Source of the DNA: Mycolicibacter icosiumassiliensis
GTDB taxonomy: Bacteria > Actinomycetota > Actinomycetes > Mycobacteriales > Mycobacteriaceae
Assembly: GCF_900078685.2 (NCBI RefSeq)
Contig: NZ_LT546166.1
Coordinates: forward strand, 2,717,603 to 2,762,532
Length of the DNA: 44,930 nucleotides
Reading direction: 5' to 3'
Shown one piece after another: positions 1 through 15,482 of the stretch; positions within the stretch are counted from its first letter, which is position 1, and each line of letters opens with the position of its first letter. Made by a program: the position numbers and the translations under genes. Under the pieces are notes generated by a model that saw only the letters and a program-made list of their open reading frames with translations, made no database searches and had not been told where the DNA came from.

Positions 1-169
1 GACGGCCGCGCTGTCCAAGGCACACGGACTGGTGAGCGGTGACTTGGTCCTCGTGTCGCCGGGTGCTATCCCGATCACGACCAGTGGCAAGATTCGCCGT
101 TCCAGCTGTGTGGAGATCTACCAGCGTGATGGGTTCGACCGACTGGATGCTACCGCTCGGTCTGTGTGA
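1..169 (+). CDS. Fatty acyl-AMP ligase (FadD/FAAL), C-terminal end only
   Basis: Only the last 55 codons are present; the gene starts outside the window and stops at TGA 167-169. The readable tail holds [11 protein letters not shown], the C-terminal lysine motif of the acyl/aryl-AMP-forming ligase family, followed by the [10 protein letters not shown] type of ending seen in mycobacterial FadD26/FadD28-like proteins. Such FAALs activate a long-chain fatty acid as acyl-adenylate and pass it to the neighbouring polyketide synthase, in the cytosol. PKS1 begins 40 bases downstream on the same strand, so the two are very likely cotranscribed and this ligase probably supplies the starter. FAAL rather than acyl-CoA ligase is inferred from context, because the diagnostic insertion lies in the missing part. 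Confidence 0.85.
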   Translation, partial: TAALSKAHGLVSGDLVLVSPGAIPITTSGKIRRSSCVEIYQRDGFDRLDATARSV

Positions 170-209
170 CTGATGACGAGCTGCTCGCGCGGCTCTCGGG
201 GAGGTTGAG

Positions 210-3200
210 TTGAGCGAGAAGAGTGCTGCGCCGGTCGGGGGGCCGGATCGTCGGGCGATTGTTGCTGAGGCGCTGCGCAAGATTGATGATTTGACGGCGC
301 GGTTGGCGGTTGCTGAGGCGGGTGATACTGAGCCGATTGCGGTGGTGGGTGTGGGGTGTCGTCTGCCTGGTGGGGTGGATGGTCCGGCTGCGTTGTGGCG
401 GTTGTTGTGTGATGAGGGTTCGGGGATTGTTCGGGTTCCGGCGGATCGTTGGGATGCCGATGGGTTGTTTTCGTCGGATCATTCGGTGCCGGGGACGATT
501 TGTTCTCGTGAGGGCGGGTTTTTGACGTCGTGGCAGCCGGCGGAGTTTGATGCGGAGTTCTTTGGTATTTCGCCGCGTGAGGCTGATGCGATGGATCCTC
601 AGCAGCGGTTGTTGATGGAGGTGGCCTGGGAGGCGTTGGAGCATGCCGGGATCACTAAGGAGGCGATCCGGGGTACGCAGACCGGTGTGTTCGTGGGGAT
701 GACGACCAACGACTATGCGTTGGCTGCTGCGGAACAGTTCGGTCCGCGCGATAATGATCCCTATCTTTCGTTCGGTAATGCGCCGAATTTTGCGGCGGGG
801 CGGTTGTCGTATTTTTTGGGTGTGCATGGTCCGGCGATGATGTTGGATACGGCGTGTTCGTCGTCGTTGGTGTCGATTCATTTGGCGTGTGCGAGTTTGC
901 GGCGTCGGGAGTCGGATCAGGCGTTGGCGGCTGGGGTGAATTTGATGTTGACCCCGCAGAACAGTATTGCGACGTCGCGGTGGGGGATGTTGGCGCCGGA
1001 TGGGCAGTGCAAGACGTTTGATGCCGCGGCTGATGGTTATGTGCGGTCTGAGGGTGCTGGGGTGGTGGTGCTTAAGCGGCTTTCGGATGCGCAGCGTGAT
1101 GGTGACCGGGTGTTGGCGGTGGTGCGTGGTTCGGCGGTGAATCAGGATGGGCCGTCGTCGGGTCAGACGGTGCCGTCGGGTCCGGCGCAGCAGAAGGTGG
1201 TGCGGGCGGCGTTGGCGTCGGCGCGGTTGGGGCCGGGCGATATTGATTATGTCGAGGCGCATGGTACGGGGACGGCGTTGGGGGATCCGATTGAGTTGGA
1301 TGCTTTGGCGGCGGTGTTTGGTGAGCGGGGGTCTTCGGCGCCGTTGGTGTTGGGGTCGGTGAAGACTAATTTGGGGCATTTGGAGTCTGCTTCGGGTGTT
1401 GCGGGGTTCATTAAGACGGTGTTGTCGGTGCAGCGGGGGTTTATTCCGCGGCATGTGAATTTTTCGGAGTTGACGCCGAATGCGGGTGTGGGGGCGTCGA
1501 AGTTTGTGGTTGCTGGTGCGGCGATGGCGTGGCCGGTGGTGTCGCGTCCGCGTCGGGCGGGGGTGTCTTCGTTTGGGGTGTCGGGCACTAATGCGCATGT
1601 GATTGTGGAGCAGGCTCCCGAGGGTGAGGTGGCTTCGGGGGCTGTTGCGGTGCCGGTGAGTACGTTGGTGGTGTCGGGCAAGTCGCCGGCGCGTATCGCG
1701 GCCACTGCCGGGGTGCTTGCGCAGTGGATGGCCACCGACGGCGCCGACATCGCGCTACCGGACATCGCCCACGCGCTCAACCATCACCGCACTCGTCATC
1801 AGAAATTCGCCACCATCGCCGCCCGCGATCACGAGCAGGCCATTGCGGGGCTTGCTGGGCTGGCCGCCGGTGAATCCGCACCGGGCGTGGTGGAACCCGC
1901 CGCGGCGCTGCCCGGCCCCGGGACTGTGTTTGTGTTTTCGGGTCAGGGTTCGCATTGGGTGGGGATGGGTCGTCGGTTGTTGGCCGATGAGCCGGTGTTT
2001 GCTGCGGCTGTTGATGAGTTGGAGCCGGTTTTTGTTGCGCAGGTGGGTTTTTCGCTGCGTGAGGTGATTGCTGCGGGCGTGCAGATTTCTGGTGATGCGC
2101 AGGTGCAGCCGGTGATCATGGGGTTGCAGTTGGCGTTGGCTGCGTTGTGGCGTTCTTATGGGGTTGTTCCGGATGCGGTGATTGGGCATTCGATGGGGGA
2201 GGTGTCTGCGGCGGTGGTGGCCGGGGCGCTGACGCCGGAGCAGGGTTTGAGGGTGATCGGGGTGCGGTCGGCGTTGATGTCGCGGCAGGCCGGTCAGGGT
2301 GCGGTGGCGTTGTTGGAGTTGGATGCCGCTGCGGCGGTGGAGTTGTTGGCGGGTTATCCCGGTGTTGAGGTGGCGGGGTATTTGTCGCCGCGGCAGACGG
2401 TGGTGGCGGGTGCGCCGGCGGATGTGGATGCGGTGATCGCTGCGGTGGCTGCTTCCGAGCGGTTTGCGCGGCGGGTGAATATGGAGGTGGCCTCCCATAC
2501 CGCGTTCATGGATCCGATCCTGGATGAACTGCGCGCCGAGTTGGCCGACATCACCCCCCAAACGCCGCAGATCCCCTTCATTTCCACGGCGGTGGATCCC
2601 GCGAGGCCCACGCCGCGATTGGACGCGGACTACTGGGTGGCCAATGTGCGCAAGCCCGCGTTGGTCAGCCAGGCCGTGACCGTGGCGGCCGCGGACCACG
2701 ACACCTTCATCGAGATCAGCCCGCACCCGCTGTTGACCCACTCGATCATCGAGACGGCCGAAGCCGTCGTCGCCGAACCGGTGACGGTGGCCTCGACCCT
2801 GCGCAGGGGCGACGACGAGACCCTGAGCTTCCATGTTCAGCTCACCGAACTCGGCCGGCACCACAGTGGCACCGCCGCCAGGGTCGGCGGATTCGCCGAA
2901 TTGCCCAGCACCCCCTGGCAGCACAGCCGGCATTGGCTCTACCCGCCCGGACCGGCCGGCCAGGCACCGGACCTGCATCCGCTACTCGGCGTACACGTCG
3001 AGATGCTGACCGGCGGCCACCTGTGGCAGAACGACCTTCGTGCCGAGGCCATGCCGTGGCTGGCCGAGCAACCGGTGCACGGACAGGCCGTTGCGTCCGC
3101 GGCGGCACTGATCGAGATGGCGGTGGCAGCAGGCAGCCAGGCCCTCGGTATACCCGCCGAGTCGATCGCGGTGACCAGCCTGAAGATCGAACAGCCGCTG

Positions 3201-5528
3201 CTGCTCGACACCGGGATGCAGGTCACCACCCAGCTCAGCGGGGCCGATGGCCAAACCCGGGTCGAGATCCACGCCCGCCAGGGCGACGAAGCCTGGACCC
3301 GGCACGCGGTCGCCGACATCGCAGCCGCGCCGGCGGATCGGGCGGCCGACGTGGGTGCCGAGCACAGTGTGCTCACCCTGCCCGACGATGTGGCCACCCA
3401 CCCGGCGTACCGCCTGCACCCGGCCTTGCTCGATGCCGGGCTGCGGCAGCTGGCGGCGGCCATCGGAGTCGATAACGCGGAGCACGGCGGTTACGTGCCG
3501 GCGGCGGTGGCCGCGGTGCGGGTGTTCGCACCTGCCGGACGCCAGGTGCGTTGCCACACCGAGGTGAGCAGGCACGAAGACACGGTGGCCGTTGGCCGGG
3601 TCGTCCTGACCGACGACTCGGGCGCCGCCGTCGCCGAACTCACCGGTGTCGAGCTGCGCCCGCTCGATCCCCGCTCGCTGCGGGTGCCGCTGGACCAGAA
3701 ACTCTTCGCCACCGAGTGGACACCGACGGAGCCGGTCAAGACGACGGACGGTACCGGTGGGGCCGCCGGCAGCTGGCTGCTGCTCTGCGAGCCCGGCGCC
3801 GACACCGAGGGCTTGGCCGCGCAGTTCGCCGCGCGGTTGGCCGCCCCGAGCCGCAAGGTGCTCACCGGGCCATTCGCCGATGACCCCGCTCTGATCGACG
3901 CGGTGGGGCAGGCCGCCGCCGACCCCGCGCATCCGCCGGCCGGCATCGTCGTCTTCCTGGACCGGCGCGGGTTCGACGGGTCCGACCCGGACGGCGCACT
4001 GGCTCGCGCTCGCGAGCTCATCTGGACGGCTTCCTCGACGGCCCGCGCGGCGGTCGAGGGCTGGCCGGCTGCGGCCGGAGACAATAAGCCGCGGTTGTGG
4101 CTGGTCAGCCGTGGTGGGCTGGCCTTCGGCAGCGAGGTACCCGGCGACCCCGCTATCGGCGCACTCAAAGGTGTGGTCCGTACCTGGCGGTTCCCCGGCG
4201 AACTCGCCCGGGTCCTCGCCGACGAGCCCGACCTGGGCGCCACCCTGGTCGATCTGGACGCCTCGGCGGACACCGCAGCCCTGGCCGACGCCTTGCTGGC
4301 CGAACTGGGCGCCCCGCTGCGCGACGACGTGATCGCCTGGCGCGGCGGACAGCGCTACACCGAACGCCTCACCCGGGCCACGCTCGGCGGTGCCGCCGAA
4401 ACGGTCCAGGCGTCGCACGCCGAGGTCCGCGCGGACGGCTCCTACCTGCTCACCGGCGGTCTGGGCGGTCTGGGCATCGTGGTGGCCCGCTGGCTGGTGG
4501 CCCGCGGCGCCGGACGCATCGTGCTCAACGGCCGCAGCGAGCCCGCCGACCAGCAGCGCGCTGTCCTCGACGAACTGGCCGCCGCCACCGAAGTGGTCTT
4601 TGTGGCCGGCGACATCAGCGCGCCGGGAGTGGCCGAGCGTCTGGTGGCCGCCGCGCAGGAGACCGGCAAGCCGCTGCGCGGGGTCGTGCACGCCGCCGGT
4701 GTGCTGGGCGACGGTCTGGTGACGGCCGTGACTCGCGAGAGCCTGGAGAGCGTCTGGTCGGCCAAGGCTGTCGGCGCCGCGCGGCTGCATGCGGCCACCG
4801 CAGCCGCCCAGCTCGACTGGTGGGTGGGCTTCTCCTCGATGGCCGCGCTGCTGGGCCTGCCCGGCCAGCTCGGATACGCCACCTCCAATGCCTGGTTGGA
4901 CGCGCTGATGGCGTGGCGGCACGCCTCGGGCCTGCCCGCGACCGCCATCAACTGGGGTCAGTGGTCGGATGTGGGTCTGGGCCGGTCGATGACGCTCAGC
5001 GTCCTCGACCCAATCAGCCCCGATGAAGGCGTCGAGGCGCTGGACGCCGTGCTGGGTGCCGACTCCGGCCTGATCGGGGCTCGGATTGGGGTGGGACGGC
5101 TGCGTATCGACCGTGCGGTCGCCACCTCGCCGGAATTCCGGGATCTGACCTTCTTCGAGGATCTGGTGAGCGAGGCCTCTGAAGCCGGAGTGGCGGTCGA
5201 TGCCGCTGCGCCCGGTGCCGGACTGGTCGACCATCCCCGCCGATCAGCGGCGCGACGTGCTGGCGGTGCGGCTGCAAGCTATCCTGGCCCGCGAACTTCG
5301 GACATCTGCGTCAGCGATCGATGTGGATCAGCCGTTCCCCGAGATGGGGCTCGATTCCATGATCGCGATGACGGTTCTGAAAGAGACACAACAGGTGGTT
5401 GGGGTGGATTTGTCGGCGTCAATGCTGTGGAATCACCCCAGCATCTCAGCGTTGACGACGCACCTGGTGGGACTGCTGGCGTCGCGTTATACCGACCCGG
5501 ACAGCACCGCGGGGCAAGACGACGATGA
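210..5528 (+). CDS. Type I polyketide synthase 1, KS-AT-(degenerate DH)-KR; ACP lost from this frame
   Basis: Modular polyketide synthase that should extend the FadD-activated chain once. It starts at TTG 210 behind a GGGAGG ribosome site (199-204). Residues 10-40 look like a coiled-coil docking helix. The KS (about 41-465) has Cys216 in DTACSSS, His351 in HGTGT and His390 in KTNLGH. The AT (about 571-870) has Ser661 in GHSMG and a VASH motif (His763). The DH region (about 915-1150) is broken: the HxxxGxxxxP site reads QPVHGQAVAS (Gln954, Ser963), the D-x3-Q/H site reads Asp1075-x3-Arg, and the segment holding the GLQHGPAF motif in PKS2 is missing. The KR (about 1410-1590) has TGGLGGLG and Tyr1556 in YATSN. 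The expected product is a beta-hydroxyacyl chain. The frame leaves homology near 5213; the ACP continues at 5200-5619 in another frame, so the last ~105 residues here are probably nonsense. KS and AT coding is unusually G/T-rich, unlike the rest. Confidence 0.9.
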   Translation: MSEKSAAPVGGPDRRAIVAEALRKIDDLTARLAVAEAGDTEPIAVVGVGCRLPGGVDGPAALWRLLCDEGSGIVRVPADRWDADGLFSSDHSVPGTICSREGGFLTSWQPAEFDAEFFGISPREADAMDPQQRLLMEVAWEALEHAGITKEAIRGTQTGVFVGMTTNDYALAAAEQFGPRDNDPYLSFGNAPNFAAGRLSYFLGVHGPAMMLDTACSSSLVSIHLACASLRRRESDQALAAGVNLMLTPQNSIATSRWGMLAPDGQCKTFDAAADGYVRSEGAGVVVLKRLSDAQRDGDRVLAVVRGSAVNQDGPSSGQTVPSGPAQQKVVRAALASARLGPGDIDYVEAHGTGTALGDPIELDALAAVFGERGSSAPLVLGSVKTNLGHLESASGVAGFIKTVLSVQRGFIPRHVNFSELTPNAGVGASKFVVAGAAMAWPVVSRPRRAGVSSFGVSGTNAHVIVEQAPEGEVASGAVAVPVSTLVVSGKSPARIAATAGVLAQWMATDGADIALPDIAHALNHHRTRHQKFATIAARDHEQAIAGLAGLAAGESAPGVVEPAAALPGPGTVFVFSGQGSHWVGMGRRLLADEPVFAAAVDELEPVFVAQVGFSLREVIAAGVQISGDAQVQPVIMGLQLALAALWRSYGVVPDAVIGHSMGEVSAAVVAGALTPEQGLRVIGVRSALMSRQAGQGAVALLELDAAAAVELLAGYPGVEVAGYLSPRQTVVAGAPADVDAVIAAVAASERFARRVNMEVASHTAFMDPILDELRAELADITPQTPQIPFISTAVDPARPTPRLDADYWVANVRKPALVSQAVTVAAADHDTFIEISPHPLLTHSIIETAEAVVAEPVTVASTLRRGDDETLSFHVQLTELGRHHSGTAARVGGFAELPSTPWQHSRHWLYPPGPAGQAPDLHPLLGVHVEMLTGGHLWQNDLRAEAMPWLAEQPVHGQAVASAAALIEMAVAAGSQALGIPAESIAVTSLKIEQPLLLDTGMQVTTQLSGADGQTRVEIHARQGDEAWTRHAVADIAAAPADRAADVGAEHSVLTLPDDVATHPAYRLHPALLDAGLRQLAAAIGVDNAEHGGYVPAAVAAVRVFAPAGRQVRCHTEVSRHEDTVAVGRVVLTDDSGAAVAELTGVELRPLDPRSLRVPLDQKLFATEWTPTEPVKTTDGTGGAAGSWLLLCEPGADTEGLAAQFAARLAAPSRKVLTGPFADDPALIDAVGQAAADPAHPPAGIVVFLDRRGFDGSDPDGALARARELIWTASSTARAAVEGWPAAAGDNKPRLWLVSRGGLAFGSEVPGDPAIGALKGVVRTWRFPGELARVLADEPDLGATLVDLDASADTAALADALLAELGAPLRDDVIAWRGGQRYTERLTRATLGGAAETVQASHAEVRADGSYLLTGGLGGLGIVVARWLVARGAGRIVLNGRSEPADQQRAVLDELAAATEVVFVAGDISAPGVAERLVAAAQETGKPLRGVVHAAGVLGDGLVTAVTRESLESVWSAKAVGAARLHAATAAAQLDWWVGFSSMAALLGLPGQLGYATSNAWLDALMAWRHASGLPATAINWGQWSDVGLGRSMTLSVLDPISPDEGVEALDAVLGADSGLIGARIGVGRLRIDRAVATSPEFRDLTFFEDLVSEASEAGVAVDAAAPGAGLVDHPRRSAARRAGGAAASYPGPRTSDICVSDRCGSAVPRDGARFHDRDDGSERDTTGGWGGFVGVNAVESPQHLSVDDAPGGTAGVALYRPGQHRGARRR

Positions 5529-5618
5529 TTTGGGGTTCGGCTCATCCGGCGGTGTGCTGGATGAGTTGTTCGATCAGGTCGAGTCGGCTTCGACCGGTAG
5601 CGAGAGCGGTATTTATTG

Positions 5619-5619
<1 letters not shown>
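5200..5619 (+). CDS. Acyl carrier protein domain of PKS1, out of frame (frameshift or discrete ACP)
   Basis: A 139-codon frame encodes a complete ACP domain: helix I (RDVLAVRLQAILARELR), the phosphopantetheine site PEMGLDSM (Ser codon 5356-5358) and the final helix (ISALTTHLVGLL). An acidic DDDDLGF tail and a possible docking helix (VLDELFDQVE) follow. It overlaps the end of the PKS1 frame and matches what should be PKS1's C-terminus. Removing one C from CCC at 5211-5213 would join PKS1 ...VDAAA to PVPDWSTIP and give a ~1800-residue KS-AT-DH-KR-ACP protein, about the size of PKS2. So this is either a frameshift (mutation or assembly error) or a separately started ACP: ATG 5200 has GGAG 9 bases upstream. 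Its stop TGA overlaps the PKS2 ATG (TGATG at 5617-5621), suggesting coupled translation. Confidence 0.8.
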
Positions 5620-11053
<5,434 letters not shown>

Positions 11054-11057
<4 letters not shown>

Positions 11058-14000
11058 CCAACAATGAAGTGCCGCCCAACGCGATCGCGGTTGTCGGCAT
11101 GGCGGGGCGTTTCCCGGGCGCTCGCACGCTGACCGGATTCTGGAACAACCTGCGCAACGGCACCGAATCCATCGTCACGCTGTCCGAGGACGAGCTGCGC
11201 GCCAGCGGTGTGAGCGACAAGGCACTGGCGAACCACAACTACGTGCGGCGGGCCGCGCTGCTGGAGGGCATCGACGAGTTCGATGCGGGCTTCTTCGGCT
11301 TCACCCCGCTGGCCGCCCGCACCATGGACCCACAGCACCGGCTGTTCCTGCAGACCGCCTGGCACGCCCTGGAGGACGCCGGCTACCGGCCCGGCGAGAT
11401 CGAGGGATCTGTCGGGGTCTACGGGACCAGCACCACCAGTGGCTACCTGCTGCACAACCTGATGTCGCACTACGACCCGAACCTCATCATCGGCCAGGGC
11501 GTCAGCTTCGAAATGGTCAACCTGTCGCTGCAGAACGACAAGGACTATCTGGCCACCCGGGTGGCCCACCAGCTCAACCTGCACGGCCCGGCACTGTCGG
11601 TGCAGACGGCCTGCTCGTCGGCGTTGGTCGCACTGCACTTGGCCTGCCAGAGCATCCTTAACGGCGAATGCGACATGGCGCTGGCCGGTGGGGCGTCGCT
11701 ACGGGTCCCGCACCACGTCGGATACTGGCACGAGCCGGGCTCGATGGTCTCGGCGAGCGGGCACTGCCGGCCGTTCGACGTGCGCGCCGACGGCACCATC
11801 TTCTCCAGTGGTGTCGGCGTGGTGGTGCTCAAGTCGCTGGACGCGGCCGTCGATGACGGTGACCAGATCCACGCGGTGATCCGGGGTTCGGCGCTGAACA
11901 ACGACGGCGGCACCAAGATGACCTACGCCGCGCCCACCGCAGCGGGCCAAGCCGACGTGATCGCCGAGGCGCATGCGGTCGCCGAAGTCGACGCGTCCAC
12001 CATCAGCTATATCGAGTCGCACGGCACCGCCACCCCGCTGGGTGACCCAATCGAAATCGAGGGCCTGCGACAGGCTTTCGCGGTCTCCGAGGAACAGCGG
12101 TCCGGCCCCTGCTATGTGGGCTCGGTCAAGTCCAACATCGGGCACCTGGAGTCGGCGGCCGGTATCGCCAGCCTGATCAAGACCATCCTGTGCCTCAAGC
12201 ACCGGGCGATTCCCGGCACGCTGCACTACACCAGCCCGAACCCCGAACTACACCTCGAGGACGGGCCGTTCCGGATCCGCGGCGAGTACGGGCCGTGGGA
12301 ATGGGACGGCATCCGGCGCGCCGGGGTCAGCTCGTTCGGTGTCGGCGGCACCAACGCGCACGTCATCGTCGAAGAATGGCCTCAGGAAGAGGCTCTCGTC
12401 CCGGCGCCCAAGCCCGGCCCCGAGGTGCTGCTGCTGTCGGCACGTACCGCCGAAGCGCTGGCGCAGGGACGCATCGATCTGGCCGCTGAGCTGACCGGTG
12501 GCCAGGATGGCGAAGCGCCCAACCTCCCCGATGTGGCCTACACGCTGGCCAGCCGGCACCCGCACAACCTGCGGCTGGCCGCGGTCGTCGCCGATCGGGC
12601 CGACGCAGCATCGGTGCTGGGTGCCGAGGAGAGCGAGAACGTCTTCATCGGCGAGGGCGTGGACCTCGGCGCGGACGCGTCCGAGACCGACCGGGTGGTG
12701 TTCCTGTTCCCGGGACAGGGTGCCCAGCACATCGGGATGGCGCGCGGGCTCTACGACAACGAGCCGGTGTTCGCCGAATACTTCGACCGCTGCGTGGCCG
12801 GTTTCGAGGCGGAGCTGGGCTATGACCTGCGCGCGATGATCTTCGAGGGCACCTCGCGTGACCTCGAGCGCACCGACCGCACCCAGCCGGCGCTGTTCAC
12901 CGTGGAATACGCGCTGGCGAAGCTGGTCGAGAGCTACGGCGTGCGTCCAGCGGCGCTGGTCGGTCACAGCATCGGCGAATACGCCGCCGCAACCGTGGCC
13001 GGTGTCTTCGACCTCGACACCGCGATCAAGGTGGTGGCGATGCGGGCCCGGCTGATGCACGCCGCGCCGCGCGGCGTCATGGTGGCCGTACCGATCAGTG
13101 CCGACGCGGTCGGTGCTTATCTCACCGGTGATGTCGACCTGGCCGCGGTCAACGACCCGGACGGCTGCGTGGTCGCCGGAACCGAAGCCGACATCCGGGT
13201 GTTCTCCGACGCGCTTAAGCAAGCCGGGATCAACGCGCGCCGGGTGCGGACCTCGCACGCGTTCCACTCCCGCCTGATGGACTCGATGATCTCGGAGTTC
13301 ACCGCGTTCCTGTCTCGGCAGACCCTGCACGAGCCGCAGATCCCGCTGCTGTCGAACCTGACCGGCACCTGGTTGGCGCCCAGCGAGGCGACCAACCCGG
13401 CGACCTGGGCGCGCAGCGTGCGGGCCACGGTGCGGTTCGCTGACGAGATCGACACCGTGCTGAACGACCCGCACCGTGTCCTGGTCGAGGTCGGCCCGGG
13501 GGCCACCCTGACCGCGTCGGCGGCCCGCAACCCGAAGTTCGCGAGCGGACATCGGGCCGTCCGTTTGATGCGCCATCACGCCCAGAACCGCGACGATCGC
13601 GACACCTTCCTGCTGGCGCTCGGCCAACTGTGGGCCGCCGGTGTTGAGGTGGACTGGTCACCGCTGCGCGGCGACTATCAACCCAAGCGCGTCACTGTCC
13701 CCGGCTATCCGTTTGAGCGCCAACGGCATTGGCTTGAGCACAATGCCGGCGCCACCTGGGTGTCCGGCACGGGCGCCGCAGGCGGCGCCGCGGGCGAGCA
13801 GGGCAGCGGTAACGGCACCAGCGGTTCCAGCGGCACTTCTATCGAGGCGACGCTGCAACGGATCTGGGCGGTGTGCCTGGGTGTCGGCTCGGTGGACCGC
13901 ACCGCCAACTTCTTCGACGTCGGCGGTGACTCGCTGGTGGCGATCAGCGTCGCCATGGCCGCCTCGCACGAGGGGCTGGACCTCACCCCGCAGGACCTCT

Positions 14001-15457
14001 ACGACAACCCGACGGTCGTGGCGCTGGCCAAGGCACTGACCGCCCGCTACACCGCCGGCGGACTGGGCCGCCAGTCGCTCGGCGAGGTGGAGCACCCGCC
14101 CCTACCGCCGAACATCACCTACTTCCTGGAAAACGGTGTCCGCGAACACGGTCGCTGGCGTATCCCGCTGATCCTGCGGCTGCGGCCCGACGTCTCCGTC
14201 GACGACGTCCGAGCCGTATTGACCGCGGTGGTCAACCACCACGACGCGCTGCGGCTGCGCATCACCGAGCGGGCCGGTACCTGGGAACAGCAGGTGGCCG
14301 AACCCGGCGAGTTCGGGGAGATCAGCACCCACTCGCTGCCCGAGGGCATGACGGCGGAACGCGATGCGGTGCGCACGCTGCTGACCGAGCACATCCGCGA
14401 CCAGGATCTGTCCAGCCCGCCGCTGACGGCGCTCTACATCCGGGGCGCCTCAGGTGACTTGTGCTACCTCGCGCTGAGCCTGCACGCAACCGTCGGTGAC
14501 GAGGCCTCCCGCGACATCCTGGTCACCGATATCTTCACCGCCTTCGGTCAGAAGCTGGGCGGCAACGACATCGAACTGCAGCCGGTCGGGGTCGGATGGA
14601 CCGAGTGGTCGCAGCGTTGCGCCGGACTTGTAACCCACCCGGCGGTGCTGGAAAGCCGCGAATTCTGGTTGAAGACAACGAAGTCGGCGACCCTGCGGCT
14701 GGCCGCAGATGTCGCCGAGCCCCCGGCCGCGGCCGATCTGTCCAAGCTCACCACGACGCTGCCCGCCGCCGACACCAGCGAGATCGACGATGCGCGTCGG
14801 CGGCTGCGGCTGCCGATCAACGAGATCCTGCTGGCCGGGCTGAGCCGGGCGGTGGCCTCGGCGGTCGGCGAGGGCACTCTCGCCGTCGACATGGGGGGAG
14901 CGGGCCGTTCGGTGCTCAAGCCCGACGTCGATCTGCGCCGTACGGTGGGCTGGTTCACCACGCTCTACCCGGTTGCGCTGGGCTGCTCCGCCGACGGCCA
15001 GGCAAGTGCTCGGCAGCTGCTGGACTCGATCCACGAAACGTTGGACGGTGTACCGCATTACGGGATCGGCTACGGCCTGCTCCGCTACCTGTACGCGCCG
15101 ACCGCGCGACTGTTCGGCTCGGTTGCCCCTGCCGATGTGTACTTCTCCTACGTCGGCGCGATTCCCGAGCCGCCATCGCTCGGCGATGCTCCCGTCCAGT
15201 TCGACCCCGATACCGCGATGCCGGTGCGTGAGGCGATCCCGGGGCTGGGGCACGCGCTGGAGCTGCGGGCCTATCGCACCGGCGGTGTGCTGTACCTGGA
15301 TTGGTGGCATGACAGCCGCCGGATCGAGGAGTCGGTGGTGCGCGCGATCGCCGACGGTTTCTCCGCGGCGGTGATGGACCTGGTCCGCGCGGCCCTCGCC
15401 GAAGAGGACCTGGCCTCGCAAGGCGAAGACGAAATGACCTTGGTCGAGCTGTCTTAG
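11054..15457 (+). CDS. ppsE: PpsE-like terminal polyketide synthase, KS-AT-PCP-condensation-like
   Basis: A 1467-residue protein resembling M. tuberculosis PpsE along its whole length as I recall that sequence, for example NAIAVVGMAGRFPGA near the start and AVVNHHDALRL, LRRTVGWFT and YGIGYGLLRY in the last third. GTG 11054 overlaps the PKS2 stop and has AGGAG at 11042-11046. The KS has Cys187 in QTACSSA, HGTAT (not HGTGT) and KSNIGH. The AT has Ser639 in GHSIG and HAFH (735-738), the motif usual in malonyl-type ATs. A PCP-like carrier (Ser960 in GGDSL) follows a Gly/Ser-rich linker. The last ~400 residues form a condensation-like domain with a divergent active site (LHATVGDEAS instead of HHxxxDG). 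In the phthiocerol pathway PpsE adds the last unit and the chain then goes to PapA5; the papA5-like gene 25 bases downstream fits this. It has no reductive domains. Confidence 0.93.
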
Positions 15458-15482
15458 CCTTTGATTTAGGAGAGAACCGAAA

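Noticed and set aside
2982..5234. Long minus-strand open frame (750 codons) opposite PKS1, and similar ones opposite PKS2, the PpsE-like gene and ileS
   Set aside because: Mirror frames of GC-rich codons; the translations are Gly/Arg/His-rich with no domain, and the + strand carries clear catalytic motifs.
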